Origin: CAIOZA01 sp964464375
Lineage (GTDB): Bacteria; Bacteroidota; Ignavibacteria; Kapaibacteriales; UBA2268
DNA: 30,080 bases
NCBI GenBank assembly: GCA_964464375.1
Contig: CAYXFU010000039.1
Location: 1 to 30,080, forward strand
Direction: 5' to 3'
Positions 17,055-24,598 of this stretch are shown one piece after another (the first letter of the stretch is position 1; every line of letters begins with the position of its first letter). The position numbers and the translations under genes were made by a program. The notes under the pieces are model-generated. The model searched no databases and had not been told where the DNA came from. It saw only the letters and a list, made by a program, of their open reading frames with translations.

Positions 17055-17682
17055 CGGATATACTCTCATTTACTTTTCTGTCAATAAATTCAATTTTTGT
17101 GTAATCGCCTGATGGTTCAGCTAATTCGAGTTTCATGACTGAATAATCCTTTTTGCTGATGTACATATTTATCGTTTTGAGAAATGCCGCCATATTTTTA
17201 TTCTGAGGAAATAGTTTTAGTAAAAATTGTGTGTCATTCTCTAAGAATGTTATCTTGAATTCCTTTGAATTGAGTACATTTCCCTGCAGGCTCATTGACA
17301 TAATCTCAGCGATTTTACGGAACATGTCATTTGACTGTGTGTTCAGAACTTTCGATTTTTTGCTGTCCTTTATCAAAATATTATCACCGTTGAACACAAT
17401 CACATAGCTGTATGGTTTGTCATACTGCCATCTTAATAGGTTTTCCTTCTTAAAATAGAACTTTCCCTTCGACTTAACTACTTCAGATATCACACTCAGG
17501 TTCTTTTCCTGAGAAAAACTGCTTTGAATTGTAACAATCGTTTTAGAAACTGCTTCAAATTTCTTCTTAAATCCCTCTATATCCTTCATATCCTTGAATT
17601 GATTTGCCTGTGCCGATAAATCAAGAGTTAAGAAAATGACGAATATTACTACTTGTATTACTTTTCTAATTATCATATCCAT
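17032..17682 (-). CDS. LolA-like outer-membrane carrier protein
   Basis: 216 residues with a signal peptide (hydrophobic about 8-22, cleavage after LSA at about 24). The mature part has the pattern of LolA-type carriers: a helix with a QSSFSQEK motif at about 53-60, then beta strands KGKFYFKKENLLRWQYDKPY and SYVIVFNGDNILIKDS, typical of the unclosed barrel that shields a lipid chain. In aryl-polyene clusters a LolA-like protein is thought to carry the polyene lipid through the periplasm. The position before a lipoprotein and near an MMPL exporter supports a dedicated LolA-LolB-like relay. AGGA lies 4 bases before ATG 17682. The start overlaps the deacetylase gene by 17 bases. Confidence 0.85.
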   Translation of the reverse strand: MDMIIRKVIQVVIFVIFLTLDLSAQANQFKDMKDIEGFKKKFEAVSKTIVTIQSSFSQEKNLSVISEVVKSKGKFYFKKENLLRWQYDKPYSYVIVFNGDNILIKDSKKSKVLNTQSNDMFRKIAEIMSMSLQGNVLNSKEFKITFLENDTQFLLKLFPQNKNMAAFLKTINMYISKKDYSVMKLELAEPSGDYTKIEFIDRKVNESISDEKFSIK

Positions 17683-18466
17683 TGATTCCTAATAATTCAT
17701 CCAGCCTGACTATCCGATAGTTTTGGCTTAAAATATAATCTATGTACTCTGATAAATGTTCAGTCGTGTTTGCTCTGTTGTCGTGAAGGAGAACAATACT
17801 TCCCGGTTTAAGTTTCTTCTTAATTCTCGCCATAACCCGCTCAGGTGCCAGTGTTGTATCGAGAGAACGAACAGACCAGCCTATTACGTCATATCCCATC
17901 TGATTCACAGCCCTTTTGACTGAAGGATTTGTCACCCCATAAGGTGGTCTGAAGAACCGGATTTGCTTTCCTGTAATGTTATAAATTAATTTATGAGTTA
18001 ATTCAAGTTCAGATTTAATAATATCAGCACCATTCAGTGTTAATGTCGGAGAATGTTTATATGTGTGATTGCCGACCAGGTGTCCTTCAGAAATTATCCT
18101 GTTTAATATATCTTTGTTCTTATCTAATATTTCTCCGACAATTCCCAGATTCTTGTCAATAGTCTTGCCAACAATAAAGAAAGTTGCTTTAATATTATAT
18201 TTTGCAAGTATGTCGAGTATCTTTGGGGTTAATTCTGTGTCGATTCCATCGTCAAAAGTGAGAGCTGTTATTCTTTCTTTTGTTTTAATGGAGCAGTAAG
18301 TTTTGAGAAAGTACCCCGCTTTAATAGAAAATACTCCGAATATCGTAGCACAAATATAAATCCAGGCTACAATTATGAATACAGTAAAGAATAAACTCTG
18401 AAAGAAGAGGAAAGTAATAGCCAAGTTCATAGCTAAGACAAAATTAACTTTTCTGTAATTTAGCAT
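17666..18466 (-). CDS. NodB-type polysaccharide deacetylase, membrane-anchored
   Basis: 266 residues. Two membrane segments (about 8-30 and 32-48) precede a NodB-homology domain of carbohydrate esterase family 4. Its motifs are all present: TFDDG at 70-74 with the catalytic and metal Asp, the zinc HxxxH in GNHTYKH (His134, His138), RPPYG at 173-177, IGWSVRSLD near 195-203, and LLHD at 226-229. The family removes N-acetyl groups from GlcNAc-containing polymers or lipids. In this operon a substrate such as an N-acetylhexosamine placed by the GT2 enzyme is plausible, but this is inference. It overlaps the chain-length-factor gene by 7 bases and the LolA-like gene by 17. Confidence 0.9.
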   Translation of the reverse strand: MLNYRKVNFVLAMNLAITFLFFQSLFFTVFIIVAWIYICATIFGVFSIKAGYFLKTYCSIKTKERITALTFDDGIDTELTPKILDILAKYNIKATFFIVGKTIDKNLGIVGEILDKNKDILNRIISEGHLVGNHTYKHSPTLTLNGADIIKSELELTHKLIYNITGKQIRFFRPPYGVTNPSVKRAVNQMGYDVIGWSVRSLDTTLAPERVMARIKKKLKPGSIVLLHDNRANTTEHLSEYIDYILSQNYRIVRLDELLGINGYDN

Positions 18467-19458
18467 TTTGATACCAGTGTCAGTGATTGAGTGCGATTTC
18501 TGAAGTTATTCAAAATCAGAACTTTTTCATATTTGCTTTTGATTCTACCCTTGATAACAAGTTCATCAGGTATTTGTTGTGTTTTAATTATTGAAGCGGC
18601 AAAATTCAGAGCGTCAACGGTAGCAGTCATTGATTCACCTGTTATGTGCTTCCACATTTCAAATAAAGGTACGTCTGGAGCCAGTTTTTGTTCTGTTAAC
18701 CATCTTGTATCTGTTGATCCTTCAAGGATTAGATCCAGATCATTAATATGAAGATTGTTATCCTCTAAAAATCTAAAAATATTTCTACCGAAATCTACCT
18801 CAGTTGTTGAGGTACGGATATCATCAATTTTGCAGTAATTGAAATCGGATTCAACATTTGTTAAAACAAACATTCCGCATGATTCTCCAAAGATAGTATC
18901 GCCTACACACCAACCGGCAGACTTCATAGAATTGTACATCAGATCAGTAATTTCATCAAAACCACCTACCAAAACATTTTCAGCATCTTTGTCATTCAAC
19001 ATCATCATAGCATCGGTAAGGGCATTTTCAAAAGATAAACCGCCATGAGAATAAGTATAATTATATCCATTACACTTCAGCATCAAAGCTATCTGAGAAT
19101 TTACTGAATTGTGAGTCGATTGGATGAAAGCTGTTGGTGTAAGCTGTTTTTCGGCGTTATCTAACATTGCATCAAGGAAAACTGTTGTATCACTGAAGCA
19201 TCCGAAGCCAGTTCCAAGCACTATAGCATCAACATTATCCAATCCGGCATCATTGAGAGCAATTTTAGCTGAAGCAGTACCCATCTTTAAAATTTTACTC
19301 ATCCTCCTGATTGAAACAGGATTAATAAACTTCTTATAATCCGGCTCCAGGCATGTCAGATAGGGCATAGGATTAGCACCGGGATTGATGTGAAACTTCT
19401 TATTCTCACAATCCCAATTTGGAGCAATCAGCCCTATTCCTTTGATGAATACGCTCAT
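18460..19458 (-). CDS. Ketosynthase-like chain length factor (ApeC-type)
   Basis: 332 residues from ATG 19458, one base after the stop of the preceding ketosynthase. A TTG 9 bases upstream opens the same frame but gives an unusual start. It has the thiolase fold of ketosynthases, but the catalytic region is degenerate: where active KS proteins have TACSS, this protein reads TYSHGG (about 135-140), so the nucleophile Cys is replaced by Ser137. The block FIQSTHNSVNSQIAL at about 111-125 is typical of 'beta-ketoacyl synthase chain length factor' proteins (ApeC, PF13723). It probably forms a heterodimer with one of the neighbouring active ketosynthases and sets chain length. It is shorter than a full KS. 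Confidence 0.85.
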   Translation of the reverse strand: MSVFIKGIGLIAPNWDCENKKFHINPGANPMPYLTCLEPDYKKFINPVSIRRMSKILKMGTASAKIALNDAGLDNVDAIVLGTGFGCFSDTTVFLDAMLDNAEKQLTPTAFIQSTHNSVNSQIALMLKCNGYNYTYSHGGLSFENALTDAMMMLNDKDAENVLVGGFDEITDLMYNSMKSAGWCVGDTIFGESCGMFVLTNVESDFNYCKIDDIRTSTTEVDFGRNIFRFLEDNNLHINDLDLILEGSTDTRWLTEQKLAPDVPLFEMWKHITGESMTATVDALNFAASIIKTQQIPDELVIKGRIKSKYEKVLILNNFRNRTQSLTLVSKC

Positions 19459-19459
19459 A

Positions 19460-20647
19460 TCAGTCAATCGCAGAAAATATTAGTGAAGTATTATTACCAC
19501 CGAAACCAAACGAATTTGACAGAACATTCCTGACGATCGCATTAGTTTTTAACTCTGTGTTTGGAGTGAAAGTAAGTTCAGGAATTTTTGTTTTGAAATT
19601 CAGATTCGGATAAATCAATTTGTTTTGTATCGCTAAAACTGAAAGAACTGCCTCGATAGCACCAGAGGCTCCAAGAGTATGACCAGTGAGTGGTTTCGTA
19701 GAGCTTATCGGTGGAACTTTGTTGCCGAATATTCTTTCAATCGCAATTCCTTCGGATAAATCATTATTGTCGGTACCGGTTCCATGTGCATTAATATAAT
19801 CAATGTCTTCAGGATTAAGTCCGCTTTTAATTATTGCTTTTGAAATTGCAAGATAAGCTCCATTCCCATCCGGAGATGAAGCTGTCTGATGGTAGGCATC
19901 GTTAGCATTCGCCCAGCCCTTCAATTCGCAGAGTGGTTTTCTGTTCGATTTTGCTAATGACTCTTCGGATTCCAGTACAAGATATGCTGCACCTTCGCCA
20001 AGATTTATTCCTCTGCGTTCTGCATCAAATGGCTTGCAATGATCCTTGTCTAGTATCATCAGAGAATTGAATCCGTTTAGTGTAAATCGCGATAGTGAAT
20101 CTGTTCCTCCGGCAATAGCTCTATCCAGGGATCCATTTTGAATCATCCGTGCAGACAGCATTATCGAATTTGCTGAAGAAGAGCATGCTGTGCTGATTGT
20201 TGCTGAATATCCATTAATACCAAGAATTGATGCAATTCTGTTAGTACTTTCACCGCAATCATGAGTGCCTATTATTTTCCCGGGTATAGTTTTGTCATAA
20301 GCCAGTTCAGTCCGGCTCATTCCACCAACTGTAGTACCGGAAATGAATCCTATACTGGTATCACTAACATTTTCAATTCCGGAATTCTTTAATGCCTCTT
20401 TTGCCGCAATCAACCCTAAAAGTGTTGTCCTGGTAAGTGTTTCATCATCGGTAAGACCGGCAATTTCGCAAAGTTGCTTATTTGTAAATTTAATCTCACC
20501 CAATGGAAAGTCTTTGTGAATTGTATCCAGCAGTGTAACCATACCGATCCCATGCCTTGAATTCATCAACGAATTAAGACATTCGGGTACATTTCCTCCG
20601 ATTGCAGAAATAATCCCAATACCGGTTACAAAAATTCTACGGGACAT
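19460..20647 (-). CDS. Beta-ketoacyl-ACP synthase (FabF-like, active)
   Basis: 395 residues with the complete Cys-His-His triad of a KAS II-type condensing enzyme: Cys155 in STACSSSANSI, His288 in NAHGTGTDNND and His323 in KPLTGHTLGASG. The dimer and acyl-pocket blocks (GVGGMSRTE-like region near 106-113, KPFDAERRGINLGEGAAYLVLE) are normal. It catalyses decarboxylative Claisen condensation of acyl-ACP with malonyl-ACP. It sits between the ACP gene (2-base gap) and the chain-length-factor gene (1-base gap), so it is the best candidate for the partner of that inactive subunit, as in ApeO-ApeC heterodimers. ATG 20647 directly opens the family-typical RRIFVTGIGIISAIG. Confidence 0.93.
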   Translation of the reverse strand: MSRRIFVTGIGIISAIGGNVPECLNSLMNSRHGIGMVTLLDTIHKDFPLGEIKFTNKQLCEIAGLTDDETLTRTTLLGLIAAKEALKNSGIENVSDTSIGFISGTTVGGMSRTELAYDKTIPGKIIGTHDCGESTNRIASILGINGYSATISTACSSSANSIMLSARMIQNGSLDRAIAGGTDSLSRFTLNGFNSLMILDKDHCKPFDAERRGINLGEGAAYLVLESEESLAKSNRKPLCELKGWANANDAYHQTASSPDGNGAYLAISKAIIKSGLNPEDIDYINAHGTGTDNNDLSEGIAIERIFGNKVPPISSTKPLTGHTLGASGAIEAVLSVLAIQNKLIYPNLNFKTKIPELTFTPNTELKTNAIVRNVLSNSFGFGGNNTSLIFSAID

Positions 20648-20649
20648 TC

Positions 20650-20907
20650 CTAGTATTTTCTATTATTCTTAATAAAATCTGTCATAGTTCTGACTGATTC
20701 CAGAGCCTGTTTGCCAATCTTAGGATCTTCAACAACTATTCCGTAGTTCTTATCCATCAAGACAATCAGCTCAAGTGCATCGATCGAATCCAGACCAAGT
20801 CCTTCGTTGAAGAGAGGTGCATCTGTATCGATTTCGTCCGGTGTCATTCCTTCCAGCTTAAGTGCAGTAATAATCTCGTTCTTCACTTTTAAAATTAATT
20901 CATCCAT
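20650..20907 (-). CDS. Acyl carrier protein
   Basis: An 85-residue acidic four-helix ACP. The phosphopantetheine attachment site is Ser41 in GLGLDSIDALEL, a canonical DSL-type motif with Ile in place of Leu. DMxPDEI-like and ELIVLMDKNYGI segments match helices I-II of type II ACPs. It carries the growing chain for the operon's ketosynthases and dehydratase. It is placed between the half-ketosynthase (1-base gap) and a full ketosynthase (2-base gap). It is the only ACP in the window, whereas E. coli-type ape clusters have two. Confidence 0.93.
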   Translation of the reverse strand: MDELILKVKNEIITALKLEGMTPDEIDTDAPLFNEGLGLDSIDALELIVLMDKNYGIVVEDPKIGKQALESVRTMTDFIKNNRKY

Positions 20908-20908
20908 T

Positions 20909-21538
20909 TTAAATTCCTTTATATAATTTGTTTAAATTTTCAACATTAAATTCAATAGTATTGCTATTTCCTTCTCTTTCAATCAAGAACAAAACTGATT
21001 CATAGCTATTCCCCAAAAAATCTATCCATCCTGTGATACACTTATCAGCCTTGTTAGTCTGAAGCAGCATATTTACATAAGAATGGATCAGATCGGCATT
21101 GAAAGCCTCTGAACAGAAGAAAATATTCTCTCCCTGATATTTATTTCTTATGCAAATTTCACCAATCATAATGTTTGGCAAAGTATAGACGAACAAAGCG
21201 GGACTTGGATAGTAGTTATTCCTATCAGAAATTGTCTTTTGATACTCAATATCTGTATCAAGACATGAAACGGAATTGGATAGAACTACTGCCACTCTAT
21301 CATTTGGAATGATTTCTTGTACTCTGTCCTGGATCAAAATAACTTCAGATGCTAAGAAAGCAAGCTTGCTTAATGAATCCATCTTGTAGAATTTCGGATA
21401 GGATAGATTCAAATGCTTCAATGATGATTTGAAGAATAAAAGTGGTGACTCGGCATTATCATTAGAGAAAAACTCTTCTCCATTGAGAAAAATCTTTCCA
21501 TTCCTTATTATGCAATATTGTGTAATCCTGCTATTCAT
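20909..21538 (-). CDS. Half-length ketosynthase-like protein
   Basis: 209 residues that resemble only the N-terminal half of a beta-ketoacyl synthase. KMDSLSKLAFLASEVIL at about 52-68 matches the early KS helix, VAVVLSNSVSCLDTD at about 82-96 the strand before it, and SPALFVYTLPNIMIGEICI at about 112-130 the block before the active site. At the nucleophile position the sequence reads FFCSEAFNADL, so Cys142 is present, and CITGWIDF follows where KS proteins have a GG(V/T)D turn. The second half, with both catalytic His residues, is absent, so it cannot be a normal condensing enzyme. The frame is intact and tightly packed (8-base overlap before, 1-base gap after), which argues for a functional small protein rather than a broken gene. 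Its role is unknown. Confidence 0.75.
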   Translation of the reverse strand: MNSRITQYCIIRNGKIFLNGEEFFSNDNAESPLLFFKSSLKHLNLSYPKFYKMDSLSKLAFLASEVILIQDRVQEIIPNDRVAVVLSNSVSCLDTDIEYQKTISDRNNYYPSPALFVYTLPNIMIGEICIRNKYQGENIFFCSEAFNADLIHSYVNMLLQTNKADKCITGWIDFLGNSYESVLFLIEREGNSNTIEFNVENLNKLYKGI

Positions 21539-22682
21539 TTTCTACTTTTGAAAAAACTATTGCTGCATTGCCGCCACCAAAACCTGATGCAGTTTTCAGA
21601 CAATGGGTTAATTTTGTTTGAATATTCGATTTTGCTATATTCAATTCCTGCGAAACACCTGATGTCTCATATCCTATACTCTTGATAACCATATTCTGTC
21701 TCATTGATTCGAGCGTTACAATCGATTCGATAGTCCCTGCCGCACCGAGTGTATGACCGAAATAACCTTTAAGACTATTAACTGATGATTTCAACAATCC
21801 TGATGTAGCAAAAGCAATGGCTTCCATTTCATCATTGTATGGTGTTGCAGTGCCGTGAGCTGAAATAAAATCAATTACATTTGGAGAAACCACGGCTTCA
21901 CCTAAAGCTTTATCGATAGCTTTAGTCAATCCGTCACCTGTTCGCGATGGACCTGATATATGATTCGCATCATTCGAGATAGCTCCGCCGCTGATTTTTA
22001 TATTTTTCTTCCTGTTTACCGGTTGATTATTTGTGATAATCAAAGTCCCACAGCCCTCACCCAGGGTAATACCAGACCTGTCCGCATCGAATGGTTTACA
22101 TGGAGAATAGCTTATTGCCTGGAATGACTGAAATCCAGACATCACAAATGAGCTGAATATGTCGCATCCGCATACAATTGCATTATCGTAAATACCTGAT
22201 TGAATCAGCCTTTGTCCCATTAATAGAGCTGAAATACCGGAAATACATGCAGTTGAAACAACTAAAACATCATTCCGGGATTTGAAATATTCCTTCAGAA
22301 ATTTTGCCGTATTCCAAAGATAGACCTTAGGATTCATATCTTCGGATGACTCAGAGAGATAATCAATATTTCCTTTTGTTGTCGATAGAATAATGACAGT
22401 ACGATCAGAAGAAACATCGATTGAAGATTGCTTTAATGCTCCGGTAATTGAACTTATACAGAGTTTCTCGAATCGTGTATAGACAATGGGATCAGCCATT
22501 TCCGAGAAATGATCGTCTAAAGAGATATCATCTATAATCGCACCATAAAAGTCATTCTGGGAATACTTTTTGTCCTTATGGAATTTAATTCCGGAGCGGC
22601 ATTCCAGTAAAGCAGAGAAATTCTGTTCGGTAGTGAAACCAAGTGGTGAGATAATATTATCGGATTCAATGTAAACGTTCAT
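21531..22682 (-). CDS. Beta-ketoacyl-ACP synthase (FabF-like, active)
   Basis: 383 residues from ATG 22682 (MNVYIESDNIISPLG, the usual KS opening). An in-frame ATG at 22715 would add 11 residues and overlap the thioesterase gene. The inner start leaves 8 bases after that stop and is preferred, though not proven. Numbered from 22682, the triad is Cys146 in STACISG, His276 in SAHGTATPYND and His310 in GYFGHTLGAAG, so the enzyme should be active. KPFDADRSGITLGEG is also typical. It differs clearly from the second full KS of the operon, so the two probably act at different steps, for example starter elongation versus iterative extension (inference). It is the second gene of the operon. Confidence 0.91.
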   Translation of the reverse strand: MNVYIESDNIISPLGFTTEQNFSALLECRSGIKFHKDKKYSQNDFYGAIIDDISLDDHFSEMADPIVYTRFEKLCISSITGALKQSSIDVSSDRTVIILSTTKGNIDYLSESSEDMNPKVYLWNTAKFLKEYFKSRNDVLVVSTACISGISALLMGQRLIQSGIYDNAIVCGCDIFSSFVMSGFQSFQAISYSPCKPFDADRSGITLGEGCGTLIITNNQPVNRKKNIKISGGAISNDANHISGPSRTGDGLTKAIDKALGEAVVSPNVIDFISAHGTATPYNDEMEAIAFATSGLLKSSVNSLKGYFGHTLGAAGTIESIVTLESMRQNMVIKSIGYETSGVSQELNIAKSNIQTKLTHCLKTASGFGGGNAAIVFSKVENE

Positions 22683-22690
22683 AATTGATC

Positions 22691-23113
22691 TTAACCCAAA
22701 TACTTCTTCTTCCATTCAAGAAAAAATTGAGGTGATGTTAGGATCAGCTCATGCTCGTGGGTGATGAATACTTGAAGAGATTCACCAATCGCAAGAATAA
22801 CATCGTCCGATGATCTGTGGATTTCATATTCAAATTGAATTTTAGCCGCTTCGCAGTCTCTGTATCTTGTAATGACATAAGCGTCTTCGCCGTAGTAAAG
22901 AGGTTTCTTATAGTCGCATTTTATACTGACAATCGGAGTATAAAATCCATTCTCAAATATCCACAGATATTTAAGACCATAACTTCTGCCAAAGGATTCA
23001 CGCCCGTCCTCGAAGAATTTGAGATAGTTCCCATGCCAAACAACGCCCATTGCGTCGGTCTCTCCGAACCTAACATTTATATCATATCTATCGGTTAATA
23101 TCTTTTCGTTCAT
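22691..23113 (-). CDS. Hotdog acyl-CoA/ACP thioesterase (4HBT family)
   Basis: 140 residues, first gene of the operon. The 4-hydroxybenzoyl-CoA thioesterase signature is clear: VRFGETDAMGVVWHGNYLKF at about 14-33 with catalytic Asp20, then FFEDGRE. The remaining beta strands (YGEDAYVITRYRDCEAAKIQFEYEI pattern) complete a single hotdog domain of typical length. It hydrolyses acyl-CoA or acyl-ACP thioesters. In ape clusters such proteins may release or proofread the polyene chain. The ATG at 23113 is preceded by an AT-rich region with no obvious SD and no promoter I would defend. Confidence 0.9.
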   Translation of the reverse strand: MNEKILTDRYDINVRFGETDAMGVVWHGNYLKFFEDGRESFGRSYGLKYLWIFENGFYTPIVSIKCDYKKPLYYGEDAYVITRYRDCEAAKIQFEYEIHRSSDDVILAIGESLQVFITHEHELILTSPQFFLEWKKKYLG

Positions 23114-23355
23114 TTGATTTTATATATTAGAAAACAATGAATTTTAAATTACTAATAATATAGCAAATAAAAAAAGTGGTGCTCAAGTTGACGAAAGAAA
23201 ATGATGAAAAATAGCAAGCAGAAAGAACAGCGTTTGCTGACAGGAAAAAATTTCTTTGGGGTTTTTTCACCAAAAACATCGATTAGATTTATTAAGCCTC
23301 TACCAATCGATTATTACATAGCATGAAGGTGTTGGGAAATTAATTTCTAGATGTT

Positions 23356-23423
23356 ATTCTGAACAAAGTGAAGAATCCGTTCTTCAAATAACCTTCGATT
23401 CTTCACTTTGTTTTAGTCAGAAT
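23356..23423. repeat. Long inverted repeat, possible transcription stop
   Basis: AACAAAGTGAAGAATC at 23362-23377 pairs perfectly over 16 bases with GATTCTTCACTTTGTT at 23397-23412, and the outer ATTCTG (23356-23361) pairs with CAGAAT (23418-23423). The sequence belongs to the 'ATTCTGAA...GAATCC' type that appears again at 27273-27303. It could form a strong hairpin after the T9SS gene that ends at 23451 on the minus strand, but has no T-run, so a dispersed repeat is more likely than a simple terminator. The remainder of the 337-base gap 23114-23450 holds no gene; the promoter of the large operon must lie in or near it. Confidence 0.6.
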
Positions 23424-23450
23424 TTCTTGCAATCGTACCTGTTATGAAAA

Positions 23451-24275
23451 TTATTTAATCAAAACAATCTTCTTTGTTGATAATTTATCACCAACCGTTA
23501 GCTTGATATAATAAACACCATTTTCAAGATTACTCATATTCATATTATAAGAATGCTTGCCATCAGCCAAATAAGTATTAGCTAAACTCAATACTTCCTG
23601 TCCAAGAGAGTTATATAAACTCAGGTTTGCCTGACCGGAGGCGGGCAGATAAAACTCAATTTTTGAGTTAGTAGTAACAGGATTAGGATAAGCATCGAGA
23701 CCGAAATAATTAATTTCGTTATTCTCATTTACTCCGGCAGCTATGTATGTAGCAAATGCAGCATAGGTGCCATCGGAAGTGATTGCTGCTGTTACTATCT
23801 GGTGAGCAGTATCGATTGAGCTAGCGAGCAATGACCACTTAATATTGGATTCATCCCATTTGTAGATGCTGAGTGACTCCTCTTCCTTCGTTGTCAAGAA
23901 ATTTCTTGAATATCTGATATTCACAAAGTTCGTTGTCTTTGGTGCAAAATTGCTTGGAGTTGCTGAGAATGACACGACCACTCCACCCTGTTTTGCATTA
24001 CTTGGGATTCCATTTTTCAAAGGGGCAAAACTACTTATTACTGATGCTACTTCTTTTATAGATTTATTATTTGAATCTAACAGCAGTTCAGCTTCTCCGT
24101 TAGGAGCGAAAATATTATTCCCGAAGTTTGAAATCTGATAATTAAAAAGAACAGGGAAAGGTTTGTAAACAGAATCTACAGCGTTGAACAACATAAATCC
24201 ATCACTTAATGAACTTGAAAGAGTAGTATTGTAAATTGGTTTATTGTCAATAGAATTATTGATGTATTGAGCCAA
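23451..24275 (-). CDS. T9SS type A sorting-domain protein, probably 5'-truncated
   Basis: 274 residues from a TTG at 24275. The C-terminal 80 residues are a clear T9SS type A domain (GLDAYPNPVTTNSKIEF, LGQEVLSL, NGVYYIKLTVGD, ending KKIVLIK). The preceding part is beta-rich and of no family I recognise. No signal peptide is encoded, which is abnormal for T9SS cargo. Reading further upstream in frame gives LCISFLTLAQ (24267-24296), which looks like the end of a signal peptide with LAQ cleavage, and then a TAG at 24297-24299 where a palindromic repeat begins. The first part of the gene therefore appears to be lost, and the protein may not be made or exported. A real shorter gene using TTG is less likely. 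Confidence 0.6.
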   Translation of the reverse strand: MAQYINNSIDNKPIYNTTLSSSLSDGFMLFNAVDSVYKPFPVLFNYQISNFGNNIFAPNGEAELLLDSNNKSIKEVASVISSFAPLKNGIPSNAKQGGVVVSFSATPSNFAPKTTNFVNIRYSRNFLTTKEEESLSIYKWDESNIKWSLLASSIDTAHQIVTAAITSDGTYAAFATYIAAGVNENNEINYFGLDAYPNPVTTNSKIEFYLPASGQANLSLYNSLGQEVLSLANTYLADGKHSYNMNMSNLENGVYYIKLTVGDKLSTKKIVLIK

Positions 24276-24300
24276 TGTTAGAAACGAAATACAAAGCTAC

Positions 24301-24345
24301 GACCTCACCCCAGCCCTCCCCACGAGTGGAGAGGGAGTCAGGAAG
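24301..24345. repeat. GC-rich palindromic repeat
   Basis: CCCTCCCCAC (24314-24323), loop GA, GTGGAGAGGG (24326-24335), one mismatch, preceded by GACCTCACCCCAG. It is strikingly GC-rich against AT-rich surroundings and abuts the broken start of the T9SS gene at 24296. It belongs to the 'CCTCACCCC...GAGTGGAGAGGG' kind of dispersed repeat. The rest of the 323-base gap 24276-24598 holds only AT-rich DNA and the promoter at 24531-24562. Confidence 0.55.
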
Positions 24346-24530
24346 CGGTATTTCAGCAATCAACGTGCCAAAAGGTAATGTTTTGATTGAATTAAAATTT
24401 AATCAATTGAGTACCAAGATTGTTACAAATAATATTACTGTTTGAAAAGATTTAACAAAATGATAGTAATAGTTTACAATCGATATATTTAAACCTACCC
24501 TCAGTATACATAATTTTAAAAAATGCCTTA

Positions 24531-24562
24531 TTTGTCTATTACCTTTTTTTTTCCTAACTTTG
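24531..24562 (+). promoter_or_regulatory. Bacteroidota-type promoter of the lipoprotein-ABC module
   Basis: TTTG at 24531-24534 (-33), 20 bases, then TAACTTTG at 24555-24562 (-7). Both boxes and the spacing match the Bacteroidota sigma consensus TTTG-N(19-21)-TAnnTTTG. The start codon of the lipoprotein gene follows 36 bases later, a plausible leader. This is the best promoter match in the window. Confidence 0.75.
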
Positions 24563-24598
24563 TTTATTATTATTTCATTATTTATTAATTAGGTTTCT

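Larger units (their letters stand above)
7828..23113 (-). other. Aryl-polyene/flexirubin-type biosynthesis and export operon
   Basis: Fourteen minus-strand genes run from 23113 to 7828 with overlaps or gaps of at most about 10 bases, indicating one transcription unit. Order: hotdog thioesterase, ketosynthase, half-ketosynthase, ACP, ketosynthase, chain-length-factor-like protein, polysaccharide deacetylase, LolA-like carrier, lipoprotein, FabZ-like dehydratase, GT2-DUF2062, MMPL-acyltransferase-methyltransferase fusion, retinol-saturase-like oxidoreductase, C45 hydrolase. This combination is known from aryl-polyene (ape) and flexirubin clusters. An ammonia-lyase, acyl-AMP ligase, ketoreductase and DarA/DarB are absent from the window. 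I could not identify a convincing promoter upstream of 23113. Confidence 0.85.

Noticed and set aside
23114..23200. Promoter upstream of the large operon (TTTATTTG on the minus strand)
   Set aside because: The box deviates from TAnnTTTG and has no TTG box at the right spacing.
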